Of a stretch of 64,000 bases of DNA, positions 1-12,356 are shown piece after piece. A program made the position numbers and the translations under genes. The stretch's first letter is position 1. Each line of letters opens with the position of its first letter. This DNA is from Glycine soja (lineage: Eukaryota; Streptophyta; Magnoliopsida; Fabales; Fabaceae). The stretch lies in NCBI RefSeq assembly GCF_004193775.1, contig NC_041006.1, positions 23,839,744 through 23,903,743 of the forward strand, in the 5' to 3' direction. The notes under the pieces were generated by a model. The model was not told the origin of the DNA. It saw only the letters and a list, made by a program, of their open reading frames with translations, and ran no database searches.

Positions 1-3000
1 CAACTGTTTCATTGGTGGAAGCTAACATTGCTCTACATTTGAAGAATTCAGCATTACTGTGGTGTTGATATAAATTTGGAAATGTTGATCTGACTATAGC
101 ATCAATGGGGTCATTATATTCAGTAATCAGTAGGTACTCAAGAATTTCAACTGTAGCATATCCATCATTTTCATTTCCAATAACTCCATCTCCAATATCT
201 GGAATCCACTTTGCAAATTTAGCAGTTTCTTGATCATCAATTGATTGGGCATTGGCTTGTAAATGCATGTTTTTTGTGGGTGTTAAGACTTCACAGGAAG
301 GCCAGAGATATGATGAATTGATTGTTGCATTTATAATGTCTAAACGGCTTCCTCTTGGAATGACTGGCAGTATTTTTCGGAAATCTCCATCAAATACAAT
401 AACTTTGCCTCCAAAGATTTGATCGGGATTTTTTTTTCTTCAGTAATGTCTGTTAAACTTTGATCAAGTGCTTGAAAGCAAAATTTGTGAGCCATGGGTG
501 CTTCATCCCAAATTATCAGATTTGTTTGATTTAGCAATTCTGCTAGTTGACTTCCTTGAAGTATGTTGCATGTTGAGTCTTCAAAAATTGGCACAGGTAT
601 CTTAAATTTGGAATAGGCAGTCCTGCCTCCTGACAACAACAGAGAAGCTATGCCGCTAGAAGCAACCATAATCATAATTTGATTTTTTGCCCTCAATGAA
701 CTTGCTAATGTTCTCCATATGTATGTTTTTCTTGTACCTCCGTATCCATATAGGAAAAACATGTCACCTTCATTGTTGTTGACAACTTGCACAATTTGCT
801 TTTGTTCATCTAGAATCAAGAATTAGTTGAGATTAGATAGAAATGAAGAATAAGTAGATGCAAAATTGGAAGATATAGTTGAAATTTAACTTTCTTAAAT
901 GCAATTTATAATATATGAATTGGTAGATTACTTGTCATGGATGAAAAAAGATTTTCGAATTCTGATCTAACCCCTTCATTGTTGTAATTAAGTTATGATA
1001 ATATCAAGCTATTCTCTAGACACCATGCAAGATTTGCACCCTCAAGATATGGCATTGTAGGATAGTCTTTAAGTGATTTTTGATTTGCATGTAGAAGTTT
1101 TTCAATTTCCAGTAATGTTAAATTTTTAAGTTGCTCATCATCAACGTGTTATTCTAACAAATGATAACGAAAATAGTTAAACAATGCCTATCTCTGATGT
1201 TATTCAGCATACAAATAATGATATGCAATGTCTTCAGCTAACCAATTCCATGTCTGATTCCAAAGTTCTTTAGGTTTAGTAATGACACCTGTTAATAGCA
1301 TTAACACAAATAATTTTCTCAAATAATTAGTTGTGCCCCAGTCCTTAGCTTCTTTGATTGCTTCCACAAATTCTTTGTCATCTTGCAAAAAACCTATTGT
1401 GAAGCATGCTTCTCTATATGTAGGGTATAGAACATTTTCAACTGTTCTAATATCCTCAAATGAAGTAGGTCATTTGCATGTAGTAAGCATCATTCTTAAA
1501 TAAAATAATTCTCCAGTGGTTGGTGGAACCCATATTAGCCTCCCAATTGTATTGCCTTTCTTTCTGAGGTTCCATGATCTAGCCTTTTGGTTGTACACGA
1601 ATTTGGAAACAAATTGTGAATAAGATTTCTACCTTCTGAAAAGCATTTGTTGTTATTCATCCAAGCTAAGAATTTTGAATCTGAAATGCTTGGCTTTGAT
1701 AGGATATCATCTATATCATCATCATCTTCATAAATAACACTGTGTTGGCCTAACAAATGAAAATGTAATCTCTTGACAATAGGCTTTCTAGCATGTATTG
1801 GAAAACCAAAAATTCTCCAAGTAGCTTCACAGGGAGAAATATATCTACCATAAAAATTGCATAATTAAAGAAGTTAATTATAGAAACAATGAGCAAATGA
1901 AGTATGCATGTTAGATTAATATTACCTGCAATCTACATATTCTTTAATCTCATCATTTTTAAGTGATAGGATTCTCAAGTGTACCATTAGCATCATAAAC
2001 AACAATAGCAGCGACTCTGTCATAACCTTTATTTATGTATTTAAATAGATATTTAATAGAATTATTTTGATCACACCATTCAATATTTATATGTGCTTGG
2101 TATTTCCTCAATAATTTTGCATTGTAAGGTACTATATATATATTATCAATAATAACACCATTCTTTGAGATTGTACGACCATCATTTCTTCTACGATAGA
2201 CTGGATAGCCATTTGAATCTAAAATAGTCTGAGGCTGAAACATTTTAGGGTAAAAACGGCTACACTTGCCTTCTTTCATACATGGAGACTTAGATTGTAG
2301 AATTCCGCATGGGCCATGTACCATATGATTTTGCACCAATGTATACAGTTCAGGGTCATTTTCATGTGAAGGTATTTCTGCTGATATTATCTAGTCAATT
2401 TCATCTGAAGATGGATATTTATTGTCTGGGTGTAAAAATAGCAATAGATGCACGTGGGGAAGTCCTCTTTTTTGAAATTCAATTGTGTGCATATCTGCAA
2501 TTGTTAGCTGATGGTATTAATAGTGCAACAGTAATATAGAAATTATGTACAGTTGTATCATATGAGGAAAAAATGGAAAGTAATAAAAGAATGTATAAGT
2601 TTAACAACCACATTAATAGCAAACTCACACACGACTACTTTTCCAAGCAGGTGTTTTTTTGTTAAGTCAAAAAGCGTATGTTCATACTTCAATATGAAAA
2701 CACGGGAGACAAGATTTGGTCTATCTATTGCTTTCAGATTCAAAGATGCAAGTACTCTACAGATTTCAGGCCAATTTGGATTACAGGTTAAAGTAATAAA
2801 AAGATTTGGAAAACCAACATGGCTTCATATTGCCAAACCATCAAAGTAAAGTTGATCCATATAACATGGACTGCCAACAAACGTTGAAGGCAAAATCACT
2901 CTTTTTCCTTTAGATGAGCCTTTACTGGTTCCAGCATCCAATGATGTTTGTAAACTGCAATACTTGTCAACTCTAAGTTTTTTTTTGGTTATTCCTGATG

Positions 3001-4681
3001 TAGCTAAGTCTTTTAGACTCAACCATGGTATATGCTTCAACAATGAATTATTGGAATAGTTTTCTAGAATGCAACAAAGTTTGTGCTTCATTTGACCTGG
3101 ATTGAAGTCTATAAGCAAACCAGTCTCTCATCGTTAGACGATTTCTCTTCCTTTTTTTGCTGCCAGATGTAGAACGGTGAAGTATGTCAGGTCTATATCC
3201 ATCTTCACCATAAGGGAAGAGTAAAGGGTACTGCAGTCCTAGATAGCTAGAGTGTAATTCATGGATTCTTTGTAATTCTCCATTTTGAGTTTTAACAATA
3301 ATATCCCTTATTGAGTCTGCATCTAAATCACCAACAATCAGGGCAACAACTTCATAAACATTTGGGAGATTGTATGTACGACCATCCTTTTCACGTCCAG
3401 CTATCAATCTCAATTTCAAATTATCTAGTTGACTATCTGACAATCTATCCATGACCATTCTAAAACTTTTTGCATGGACATTGTGGTCATCCAGCATTTG
3501 ACTTAAAGTTGAAACAATGTGTGACTGAATTGCAGCATGTTGGTTGCAAAAAACAATATGAAAATACATCCATTGTTGTTAGAAAACATGTTTTGCCAAT
3601 CAGAATTCTTCATATTTGATAATGAAATAAACAAAAGAACTACTACCTCACGGTATCAATTCTATTTTCAACTTCATTCTGTGTATCAAAGATATATAAT
3701 TGTGCAAATTTCGGTTGTTTTCCAGGCATTGGTAATAGGCTGCCTATTCGATGGCATGGTTGGCCCTGAATTGAAATTGTAGGAGGTCCTCTGGTTTCAT
3801 TAATTGATTTGTCTAGCTTAATACCAGCAGAGGTAAAGGCAAACATCATGTTATATGTCCGTATGTTATGTTGATAATTTTTACTATCAGTTGCATTATC
3901 ATCAAACAGAAGTCGTTCAAGATGTTTTGGTGGATTTTGTAATAATGGAAGTTCAACTTTGCCATCTCCACAACATAAGCTGAACTTTGGACTTGCTATA
4001 TTTTTATCTTTTGAAATTCTTTCATTATACCACATTTTTGCATTACAATGTCTACATTGCATGGCTTGATCACCCAAGTCAGAATAGCCTGAAATTGTTT
4101 AATGAGATAGTACAACATAATTTAAAGCATATGAGTTGATATCGTTAACCTTATGTCAAAGCTATAATTATTACCTTCACTGTTGATTACAGGTTCATTA
4201 GTACTGGATTGACAATTTTCATTCTCAGACAAAAAATTAGAATTATATGTTGTAACAATTTGAGTTAGATATCATAGCCATAATTAAAATTTGGGAAAAA
4301 AAATGGAGCAAGGATTTTCTATCATCGTACCTTGTGTGGATTCAGAATTTATATCCTCTAATGAATCAGCTGTTATGACTTAAAAATAGAGACAAATTAA
4401 GTAAGATTGAATATACTAATGTTTTTTTTAAAGAAAATGTGTTATTTATAATTTCTCACCATGACATTGTATATCTTCCAAAGTGGAATTTATAGTTGCC
4501 TCATGTGGTGGTGTCTGAGGCTGAGTCTTTTTTTTTTTTTTTGTAGGATAGCTTTCCTATTCATCCTGGCTTTAGCTGAGGTAGATGGATTTGCATGTGC
4601 ATGGTTTTGCATGTTGTCAATTGATATCGATGAAGTTGTTTGATATATAAATTCACCACCACACACTTTTGAAATGCACAA
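1..4681 (-). pseudogene. Helitron Rep/helicase (RepHel), broken, 3' end missing
   Basis: This is the rolling-circle replication initiator fused to a PIF1-type helicase. From the N-terminus: a Lys-rich segment (about 4490-4681); an exon with CRHCNAKMW and CCGDGK (3643-4077); the Helitron_like_N region (3048-3569) with REKDGRTYNLP and YPLLFPYGEDGYRPDI; FITLTCNPNWPEI near 2760-2800; the HUH metal-binding motif in GLPHVHLLLFL near 2430-2465; and the tyrosine motif KYLFKYINKGYD near 2020-2060. The helicase follows, with a Walker A-like GYGGTRKT near 740-760 and Walker B LIIWDEAPM near 490-520. Breaks are visible: a TAG soon after the HUH block, several frame changes, and Arg replacing the Gly before Lys in Walker A. 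The protein continues beyond position 1. Confidence 0.88.
4091..4480 (-). other. probable intron-rich 5' part of RepHel
   Basis: The stretch between the Lys-rich N-terminal segment and the CRHCNAKMW exon has only short open frames and AT-rich filler. It reads like small exons split by introns (minus-strand GT/AG-like borders occur), but I cannot fix the exon borders. Confidence 0.35.
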
Positions 4682-5880
4682 AGAGAAAATTAAACATCAA
4701 AGGAATTGCAAATGTGCAGTTAAAGATGAAAGTTGAATTTAAGTAGGTTTGAAAATGACCCATGTAACAATGATGAGACTCACATGTAAAGATATTATAT
4801 ATAGAGGAGTAAGTTCGTGATGTAGAGTCAGCTATGTGATTGATCTGCACGTTTAAAGATGAAGAATTTGGAACTCAGCTTGGAACAAAAGATGGAATAT
4901 TTTGTAAATTAATAAACAAATGCTAATTGACATCAAGCAAGAGATGGAAAATATCAAATCTGCATTTGGTGGATTAAGTGTGATTAGATGTTTTTATATA
5001 ATGGATTTCATAATTAATGAACAAATTTCTTTTGGCACAGAGCAAGATATGGTAAGTATCAAATCTTGAAATTAGCAACCAAAACTACAGCTAAAGATTC
5101 ACGGGTAAATTAATAAACAAATTTTAATTGACATGAAGCAAGAGATGACAAATATCAAATCAGAGTTTGGTGGATTAAATGTGATTAAAATTTTTTATAT
5201 AATGAATTTGATAATTAATAAACAAATTTGTTTTGGCACATAGAAAGAGATGGTAAGTATCAAATCTAGAGTTGTTGCAATAAAAAAGAAAGCTAAGGAT
5301 GAAATTGAAATTAGAAGGCAAAACTACAACTAAAGATCCACGGGTAGAAAAATTTGGTATATAGGAATCATTGCATTTCCATTTAGAGACAGGGGTTGCT
5401 GCCAGTGCAGAAAACTTTGATATCAAAGCTAATATAGACAGCTTTAGTTAGTACTAATTATATTAAATTTCAACGCAAAACTTGAAGGCAACTTTAAATG
5501 AAAACTGGTTTAGCTATACATTACCAATAAAGATAGGATTAAATAGTTTTTAAAATTACTTAATATACCAATCTATTTTGCTGATTTTAATGACTCATAA
5601 TTAATGTTTAAGTAGGCAAAAAATTGAGTTTAATTGGTAAATGTCAACTTATGTTTTAGTTTCTGTGTAATTCCTTCGGAAAAAAAAACTTAATTCATCA
5701 GTTAACTTGAGTTGTTTACATTGATCAGGATTTTGACAACAATTGAACAGATTGCAATTTCGTAATAGTATTTCATAATAGAACAGAATACAATAGAACA
5801 GATTGCAATTTCATAACAGTATTAACAAATAGAGTAATGGAAACAAAAAAAATGATTGTTTCATTTAATCTGAGTAGCAC
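4682..5880. other. Helitron spacer between the two genes
   Basis: AT-rich sequence with no convincing gene. It contains two loosely similar copies of a motif block around 4900-5100 and 5100-5340. The shared words include TTTTATATAATG, AATTAATAAACAAAT, GGCACA and GATGGTAAGTATCAAAT. This suggests an old local duplication of about 195 bp. Confidence 0.5.
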
Positions 5881-5884
5881 ATAA

Positions 5885-6080
5885 AATGCTCACAGCTTGA
5901 AATAGAGAAGCAACCAAAGAGAAAAGAAGTAGTTTTGATTTCGAACTGCAAAATGAACTTAACCAAAATGACACAGGAATGAAATTCTACAAAACACCCA
6001 ACACTTAATGTTCCAACCACGTGGCCCAACCAAAGAGTGAAAAAACCACAAAAAGTGCCACGGGTCAAATATTACAATTT
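5885..6080 (-). repeat. duplicated Helitron segment, inner copy (upstream of RepHel)
   Basis: This segment is a diverged direct copy of about 9860-10140. Shared words include CAAAGAGAAAAGAAG, CCAAAATGACAC, TTCTACAAAACACCCAA and CCAACCAAAGAGTG. Both copies hold a G-box-type core (CCACGTGG here, CCACGTGT in the outer copy). This copy lies 5' of RepHel and the other lies 5' of the RPA-like gene, so a duplicated promoter is a reasonable inference. On the minus strand the RPA open frame also runs into its right edge. Confidence 0.7.
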
Positions 6081-6119
6081 TCTCATACCATGATAAAAAA
6101 ACATCCAAGACAACCTGTG

Positions 6120-8709
6120 AATAGCTTAATTCATTCAGCCTGACAATGCTTGCGTAATTTATTTGAGGAAACTTGCGCAGGTGAAATCTCAAATTTTTTG
6201 GGTTCATCGTCCAATTCATCAGAGGATATGCGCTTAGTTGGTGTTAATGGAATCCTGAGAAGAGGGTCATGATCGGCGGTAACAGACACAAATTGCTGCA
6301 TAAAATATTAACTGATCAGAAAGCTAAATTTTGTTGCCATCATCGCAAGATACACCAGGAAAAACACACAAGGACAATGCTAGCTTACAGATTCAAGCTC
6401 TGTAGGGTCAGTCGAGTCAAGCATTGAACGATCATCATCCATGGTAACAAACACAAATTGCTGCATAAAATATTAACTGATCAGTCAGCTAAATTGTGTT
6501 ACCATCATCGCAAGATACACCAGGAAAAACACAGAAGGACAATGTTAGCTTACAAATTCAAGCTCTGTAGGGTCGGTCGAGTCAAGTATTGAACTCTCGA
6601 TCTTGCAACATGGCTGCATGATATATGAATTGAGAGTAAAGAAACAAATGGAATATATGGATACTGTCACAATAACTAAAACACACTTGACAAAAGACCA
6701 CCTCAGTATCGGGAAGCATATCCAGCACAACATTGATCAAGTCTGATTCATCTGAATATTTAAGAACAACAATATTCCTGAACCTTGGTTGTACCTTGAC
6801 TTTGAATGCAAGGAAACAACCCAATAACCTATCTAGTGCTTGAGAAGAGACATTTAAATCAACATCGCCATCCTTGAGGAAAAAAATCAATGACTTAATA
6901 TGAACAATGAAAATGGATAGCAACCTAGCAAATTTTGATTGTAAATTAAAAAACACTGCATGATAATACAATAACATACTACTATTTTAAGCCTGTTGAC
7001 TTCATCCGCTGATTGACCAATTAACTCTACACATTCACGGTCCCAGAGCAAAAATTTGGTGTATTCGCCCTTGTGATTAACCATCACTTCAACGCTATAC
7101 CTGCCAATGTACATACCAGTATAAGAAAAAGTAGTTAATGAAGGTCATACCAATTAAGCAGTGAATCAATTACCTTAGTACAGGTTGATCGTTGTCTTTG
7201 CCACATGGACATGTGAATGGCATAGTTTCAATGTCAGTTTTTTTTTTTTTTGACATTGACTGCAAGCCGGATAGCACTATGAATGGTTGTCCATCACTAT
7301 AGTTGTAATCGTGGCGACAGTAACACAAACAATTTCCTGTTTGAAAAAACTGGCATTAGATTTTGTACAAAGAGAAGCTAGAAAGGAATAAGAACATCAC
7401 CTCGGAAATAGCATTAATTTGACAGATATTTTTTGCTTCAGCCTTTGACAGAAACACATCTTTTGATGATAATTGAAATGACCTTGAAACCTGTGAACTC
7501 CCTTGTCCAATAGGCATCAAAATTGATCTGACCTCAATCCCTAAATCTAAAAGCCTATAAGAATAGAACAAATTAATGCAAAAACACAGCAAAGATTAGT
7601 TACATATTTAACTATTTGAAATTACAAACACAAAACTAACACATTGTCAAAATACCTCTCTTTGAATTCTTGAATTTCCAACACAAGCTCGTTGATCATT
7701 AGTTTAGACGCCTTCAAAGAATTATTGACTGACGGCGGATATGATCCTGTAGATCAGACCAAAAAAATATATTATCTAGTGAGCATGACAATTGACAAAT
7801 TTGACAGTATACTAACCCAGGCCTTCCTTGATCCTGGCATGTGTCAAAAGAATAACGATGAGCCTTTCATCTTCAACCTCATTCAAGTAAGATAAAAATT
7901 GTAAGCAATTTTTCCAGAGTGTGCAGGATAGCACCTGCCTACTATCAGAAGCAAACAACAATAAATGTATCAGTATATCAGTATCTAATAATCATCAGAT
8001 ACAAATAACAATTACACACACTCAAAACTTAAATTCTAAAACATAACCTCAAATCCTTTAATTTGAAAACAACCCTTGTATTTTTTTATGAGACATATCA
8101 GAATACCACTTCATCAATCACGCCAATAACGTCTAAAGCAACCACAAGATAAAGGCATGTTATTTGAAAAGCCATAAGTATCTCAATCAAAATCAATGCA
8201 CAAATTGCAAACAATCTTACCAACCAAGAGTCTAGTTTGAAAATGACTAGCAATGACAATGGAAAAATCAACAAATCTGAATTTTTAAAAGGTAGGTGTT
8301 CCATATCAGATTGCCTAACAACAATAACTCTAGTAAAAGATAATTTATATTCATGATCACAAATTCTAAAATGACCATCATTTTTCATAACTTTAAAATT
8401 ATGCATCACATAAGTCAAATTTTCCATCAAATCAGCCTTCCAAGACTTTAACTGATCTTGTTTGCAAACAACATGGATTTCATCTCCCTATAATATACAA
8501 AGTATATAAATAACTGATTGAATGGTCAATAATATAGTATATAATAAAAAAAAGGGGGAAAAACATACATCAGAATCAACAATAACCATTTCGGCTTGTT
8601 CAGACTTTTCAGGGATCCCAATGAACCAAAGATCAGTGATCCTTACAGAAAGCTTAAGAGTTTCCCTTGATCCATCTATCGACTTAATCTTATCAGGAAC
8701 ATGTGCCAT
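6120..8709 (-). pseudogene. Helitron RPA1-like single-strand DNA-binding protein, multi-exon, degraded
   Basis: This gene resembles the large replication protein A subunit that plant Helitrons often carry. The start codon at 8709 opens MAHVPDKIKSIDG and the first OB-fold (LSVRITDLWFIG). The next exon (about 8250-8490) carries MENLTYVMHNFKVMKNDG and LSFTRVIVVRQ. Later exons carry LNEVEDERLIVILLTHARI (about 7830-7895), LLDLGIEVRSILMPIGQG (7390-7560), and a zinc-ribbon piece (CSQC ... FTCPCGKDND, about 7190-7320). After these comes the C-terminal OB-fold with YTKFLLWDRECVELIG (about 6990-7110) and LKYSDESDLINVVLDMLP (about 6705-6770). The tail ends near FVSVTADHDP and KRISSDELDDEP. A poly-T run near 7240 shifts the frame. 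A tail exon is duplicated (separate entry). Exon borders are approximate. Confidence 0.82.
6276..6605 (-). repeat. tandem duplication (165-bp unit) of an RPA tail exon plus intron
   Basis: The words AATTGCTGCATAAAATATTA, CATCGCAAGATACACCAGG and TTCAAGCTCTGTAGGGTC each occur twice, 165 bp apart (for example at 6291 and 6456). Each unit carries one exon encoding LDSTDPTELE on the minus strand, so the gene has two tandem copies of the same small exon. Confidence 0.85.
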
Positions 8710-9854
8710 AACTTTATATAAAATTGGTTGCTCATAAATCTATGATGTAGGCAATCGCAAACCCTGAACAACAACACAAAGAAAAAACAGAACATCAGTT
8801 AAAAACCAAGCATATAGCCGAACGGAAAAAAATTAAATTACCACCTCAACCACAAGAAACCAAAGCTAACAATCTATGACAAAAAAAACAAAGAAGAAAA
8901 CTCAGAAACACACATAGAACCGCAACAAACTTTGTAAAGGCAATCATGCATATGAATTAGTAAAAATAAACACCTGACCATGTGAGTAAACAGAGTTAAC
9001 AAAAGAGCCGGCAAACATATAAGAATGCATTAACTATAGGTCTAAAGAAACCATGAAACTTACCAAAGCATACAAAAAATAGTCATCCACAACATAAACA
9101 CACAACAACATCGGTACAAAAGTTAAGCCTCAACTTCTCCCAGCCAAACCGAACAAAGGAGCAAAGCCAAACTGGAAAACAAACCTAGTTTATTAAACTG
9201 TAAAATAACAAAAAAAAAAGGTAAGACACACATGCACAACATAAATAGCCAACAACATGGGTACAAAAGTATAACTTTGATTTCTCGCACCCAAAATGAA
9301 CAACCGAGCAAAGGAAAACTGTAAAACAAACGTAACTCATTAAAAAAACAAAACACGAAAGTTAGAAAAACACCGGAAAAAATTTCTAAAATCAGGGGGA
9401 AAAGGTAACACAGGCATGCACAACATAAACATTACCTTTTCTTCTCACAGCCAAGCCGAGCAACGGAACAAAACCAAATTGGAAAACAAACTTCTCAACC
9501 GAAGAAAAGCTGTAAAATCACAGCCATGCACAACATAAAAGTTAGAAAACAAAGCATGAAAGTTAGAAAGTAACACACATGCAAATTGAAAACAAATTGA
9601 AACACAACCGAAGGCATGCATAACATAAACATTACCTTTTCTTCTCACAGCCAAGCTGAGCAACGGAGCATAACCAAACTGGAAAACAAACTTCTCACAG
9701 CCAAACCGAACAACCGAAGAAAAGCACAACATAAAAGTTAGAAAACAAAGCACGAAAGTCAGAAAAACACCCAAAAAGAAAACTGAAAACAAATCGAAGG
9801 CAAAGACATTCAGTAAAAAAACATAACACAACCATACTCAGTATACTAAAAAGC
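8710..9854 (-). repeat. Helitron leader with degenerate tandem repeats
   Basis: A block containing CTCACAGCCAAGC, GAGCAACGGA, ACTGGAAAACAAACTT and CAACCGAAGAAAAG recurs in degenerate form near 9120-9200, 9285-9340, 9425-9510 and 9635-9730, at roughly 150-200 bp spacing. Long open frames here are by-products of the repeat (rich in Phe/Leu/Cys on the minus strand) and not genes. Confidence 0.65.
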
Positions 9855-9859
9855 TTACA

Positions 9860-10140
9860 CCTTGAAATCCAGAAGCAAGCAAAGAGAAAAGAAACAGTTT
9901 TGGTTTTGAACTGGAAAATGAAGCAAACCAAAATGACACATCAACGACCAACGGGATTCTACAAAACACCCAAACCACGTGTCCAACCAAAGAGTGGAAG
10001 TTGGCTTAACCATCAGACACATGGCACAACAGTTGTTGTTGGGAAAAAAACAACACGTAAAGCAAAACACATGTTGTTGTTGAGGAAAAAAGCAAAATGA
10101 CCATAAACCCAAGAAAAGGGACACGTGGCAATTTTCTAAG
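9860..10140 (-). repeat. duplicated Helitron segment, outer copy at the 5' terminus
   Basis: Diverged direct copy of about 5885-6080, located just inside the Helitron 5' end and upstream of the RPA-like gene. It keeps the CCACGTGT core and CCAACCAAAGAGTGG. It also contains two GTTGTTG runs (10030-10080) that are absent from the inner copy. Confidence 0.7.
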
Positions 10141-10194
10141 TAGGGACACAATAGTAATTTTCCTATACATCTCTTTTATTATATAGGATATAGA

Positions 10195-10774
10195 TTTTCT
10201 AGAAAAAAATGAAAGACTAAATTACAAATTATTTTAAATTGCATTAGATTGAATTGGATTAAAATCTTGAGTCTAAACGATTAGATGATAAATTAAGAAA
10301 ACCAAAATGATTGGATCGGATGATTGCTTTCTTTACAATTGATTCAATCCAATCCAATCCGTGGACACTATAAGGTGTACCTTAATTAACAATACATGTT
10401 AAGATTGTATGGATGACCTAAGTTTGATTTTTATATAATATATTCTTAGGAATGAATAAGTTTTAAGTAAGCCCTCGATTAAATATTAATTTTATAATTA
10501 ACCCAAAGGATCAAAATTTGTAAAAATATCTTATAGTTCTACTGGATAACTAAATATTCTAATTACGATAATACAATAAAAAAGAATGTCACAAATTTTT
10601 TAACACTAAAATATCTAAATATTGATTTCATAAAATCAAAATCGATTTTTAAAATATTGACTTACATATTAGAGAATTTTGTTAAAACAACACTACTTAA
10701 CTACTAAAAGCCGCATGTCAAATAAAAAATACAACTTAAAAGCCAACTACACCATTTGAAAAAGAAAAAATTAA
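10195..10774. other. AT-rich flank, no gene seen
   Basis: AT-rich sequence. The stretch 10240-10370 contains AATTGGATT/AATCCAATC words in both orientations, a weak inverted repeat that could be a decayed MITE. No coding signal. Confidence 0.5.
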
Positions 10775-11545
10775 TGATGGAAGCTTGCTTGTGGGGCTTC
10801 TATGGAGGCTGGATCTTTGAACTTCAATGAGGTCCTTTAATGGTGATTTTCCATCATGGAGATGCAGCGGAAGACAAAGGAGAAGAGGTGAGAGGAGACG
10901 CCATCCACTAGGAAATAAGCCATGGAAGAAGGAGCTTCACCACCAAGATGAGCCTTGGATAAGAAGCTTGGAGAGGATGCTTCAATGGAGGAAAAGAAAG
11001 AGGGAGAGAAAGAGAGAGGGGGGAGCACGAAATTGAAGGAAGAAAAAGGGAGAGAAGTTGAACTTTGAGTTGTGTCTCACAAGACTCTCATTCATCAAAG
11101 TTACAACAAGTGTTACACATGCTTCTATTTATAGACTAGGTAGCTTCCTTGAGAAGCTTTCTTAAGAAAACTTCCTTCAGAAGCTTCTTTGAAAAAACTT
11201 TCTTGAGAAGCTAGAGCTTAGCTACACACACCCATCTAAAAACTAAGCTCACCTCCTTGACAAAAACATGAAAATACAAAAAAAAAAGTCCCTACTACAA
11301 AGACTACTCAAAATGTCCTGAAATACAAGGCTAAAATCCTATACTACTAGAATGACTAAAATACAAGGCCTAAAAGAAGGAAAAACCTATTCTAATATTT
11401 ACAAAGAAGAGTGGATCCAACCTTGACCCATGGGCTCAAAAATCTACCCTAAGGTTCATGAGAACCCTAGGGCCTTCTTTAGTAGCTCTAGCCCAAGCCT
11501 CTTGGAGTCTTCTATCCAATATCCTTGGGGGGTAGGATTGCATCA
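10775..11545 (-). repeat. solo LTR of the Ty3-like A/B family
   Basis: Starts TGATGGAAGCTTGC and ends GGATTGCATCA, matching the LTRs of elements A and B near 43-55 kb. It is flanked by ATTAA (10770-10774) and CTTAA (11546-11550), a 4-of-5 target duplication. No internal region is present, so it is a solo LTR. At 771 bp it is shorter than the roughly 909-bp LTRs of element A. The missing part is in the repeated CTTGAGAAGCTT stretch. By analogy with A, its sense orientation is minus. Confidence 0.88.
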
Positions 11546-12356
11546 CTTAATATATATTCGTAAAGCTATGGGTTAAGGTTAAAGTGTCGGCACACTTTCA
11601 TTTTTCTGACCTACCGTATCTTAATTCTTGAACATTCAACAAGTTTAGAATGTCACCTCATTATTACTAATCAACCACTGCTCCAAGGACACGTCTTACT
11701 TGTCCTCATCTGCCATGCCTTCAAAGCAACTTAGTGGATTGAATAACCATCAAAGTCACATTGATTTTTTTCTCTCTCTAGAAAGTAAGATATTTCTAAG
11801 TCGAAAATCATCCATACTCACTATCGTTATACTAGATTTTAGCTCAATCATTTATTAACTATACTGAATTTTATTGGTATGAAAGTCACTCAGATGTCAG
11901 ATAAATGTATTGTATGTCACTTTTATCGTATGCTACTTTTATTCTTATTTATAAGAAACAAATAATTAATTTATTCAGATTAATAAAAATAATTAAGATA
12001 ATTATTTTTAATTAATAATATTATAATTTTAAATTTTATTATAAAGTATTTATTAAATTAATTGATTTAAGTGATGATTATATTTAATAATCCTATTTAT
12101 TTTTCAAGAGATAGTTTTCTACTAATGACTATGATTTGTCTCATTAATAATTTTTACAAAATTAGTCATTAATGTATTTAAAAGTGATCATGAGTTTCTT
12201 ATATTTAGGAAAAAATGTTTTTATTTATTTCTTATATATAAGAATATATTTGAAGTAAAATAGAGAATATATATCATATTTTTTGTTTTATGCTGAAAAT
12301 ATTGCATTTGAATTATATTTTACATTTTTTTTAGAAATTAAATATGTTGAAGTGAT
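11546..12356. other. intergenic AT-rich, no gene seen
   Basis: No domain, RNA or element end could be recognised. The composition is strongly AT-rich after about 11900. Confidence 0.5.

Larger units (their letters stand above)
1..10194 (-). mobile_element. Helitron, 5' end present, 3' end outside window
   Basis: Read on the minus strand, the element begins TCTATATCC at 10194 directly after an A, as expected for a Helitron (TC at the 5' end, insertion between A and T). Going leftwards it holds a repeat-rich leader (about 8710-10194), an RPA1-like gene (about 6120-8709), a duplicated upstream segment (about 5890-6075), and the Rep/helicase gene (1-4681). The helicase runs off position 1, so the CTRR end and its hairpin are not in view. 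RPA plus RepHel is the known gene set of many plant Helitrons. Both genes carry stops and frameshifts, so this copy is probably dead. The TC boundary is inferred from sequence alone. Confidence 0.85.

Noticed and set aside
7692..7895. Plus-strand ORF MIISLDAFKELLTDGG...
   Set aside because: Shadow of the minus-strand RPA exon LNEVEDERLIVILLTHARI.
9123..9931. Phe/Leu/Cys-rich minus-strand frames that look like membrane proteins
   Set aside because: They come from the Helitron leader repeats (poly-T-rich on that strand) and share no family pattern.
10827..11036. Matching open frames on both strands (MRSFNGDFPSW... and MLPPLSFSPSF...), repeated at 45361-45863, 50128-50319 and 54795-54986
   Set aside because: They lie inside the A/B-family LTRs, appear wherever the LTR does, and are open on both strands because of a purine-rich repeat. 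They are not genes.
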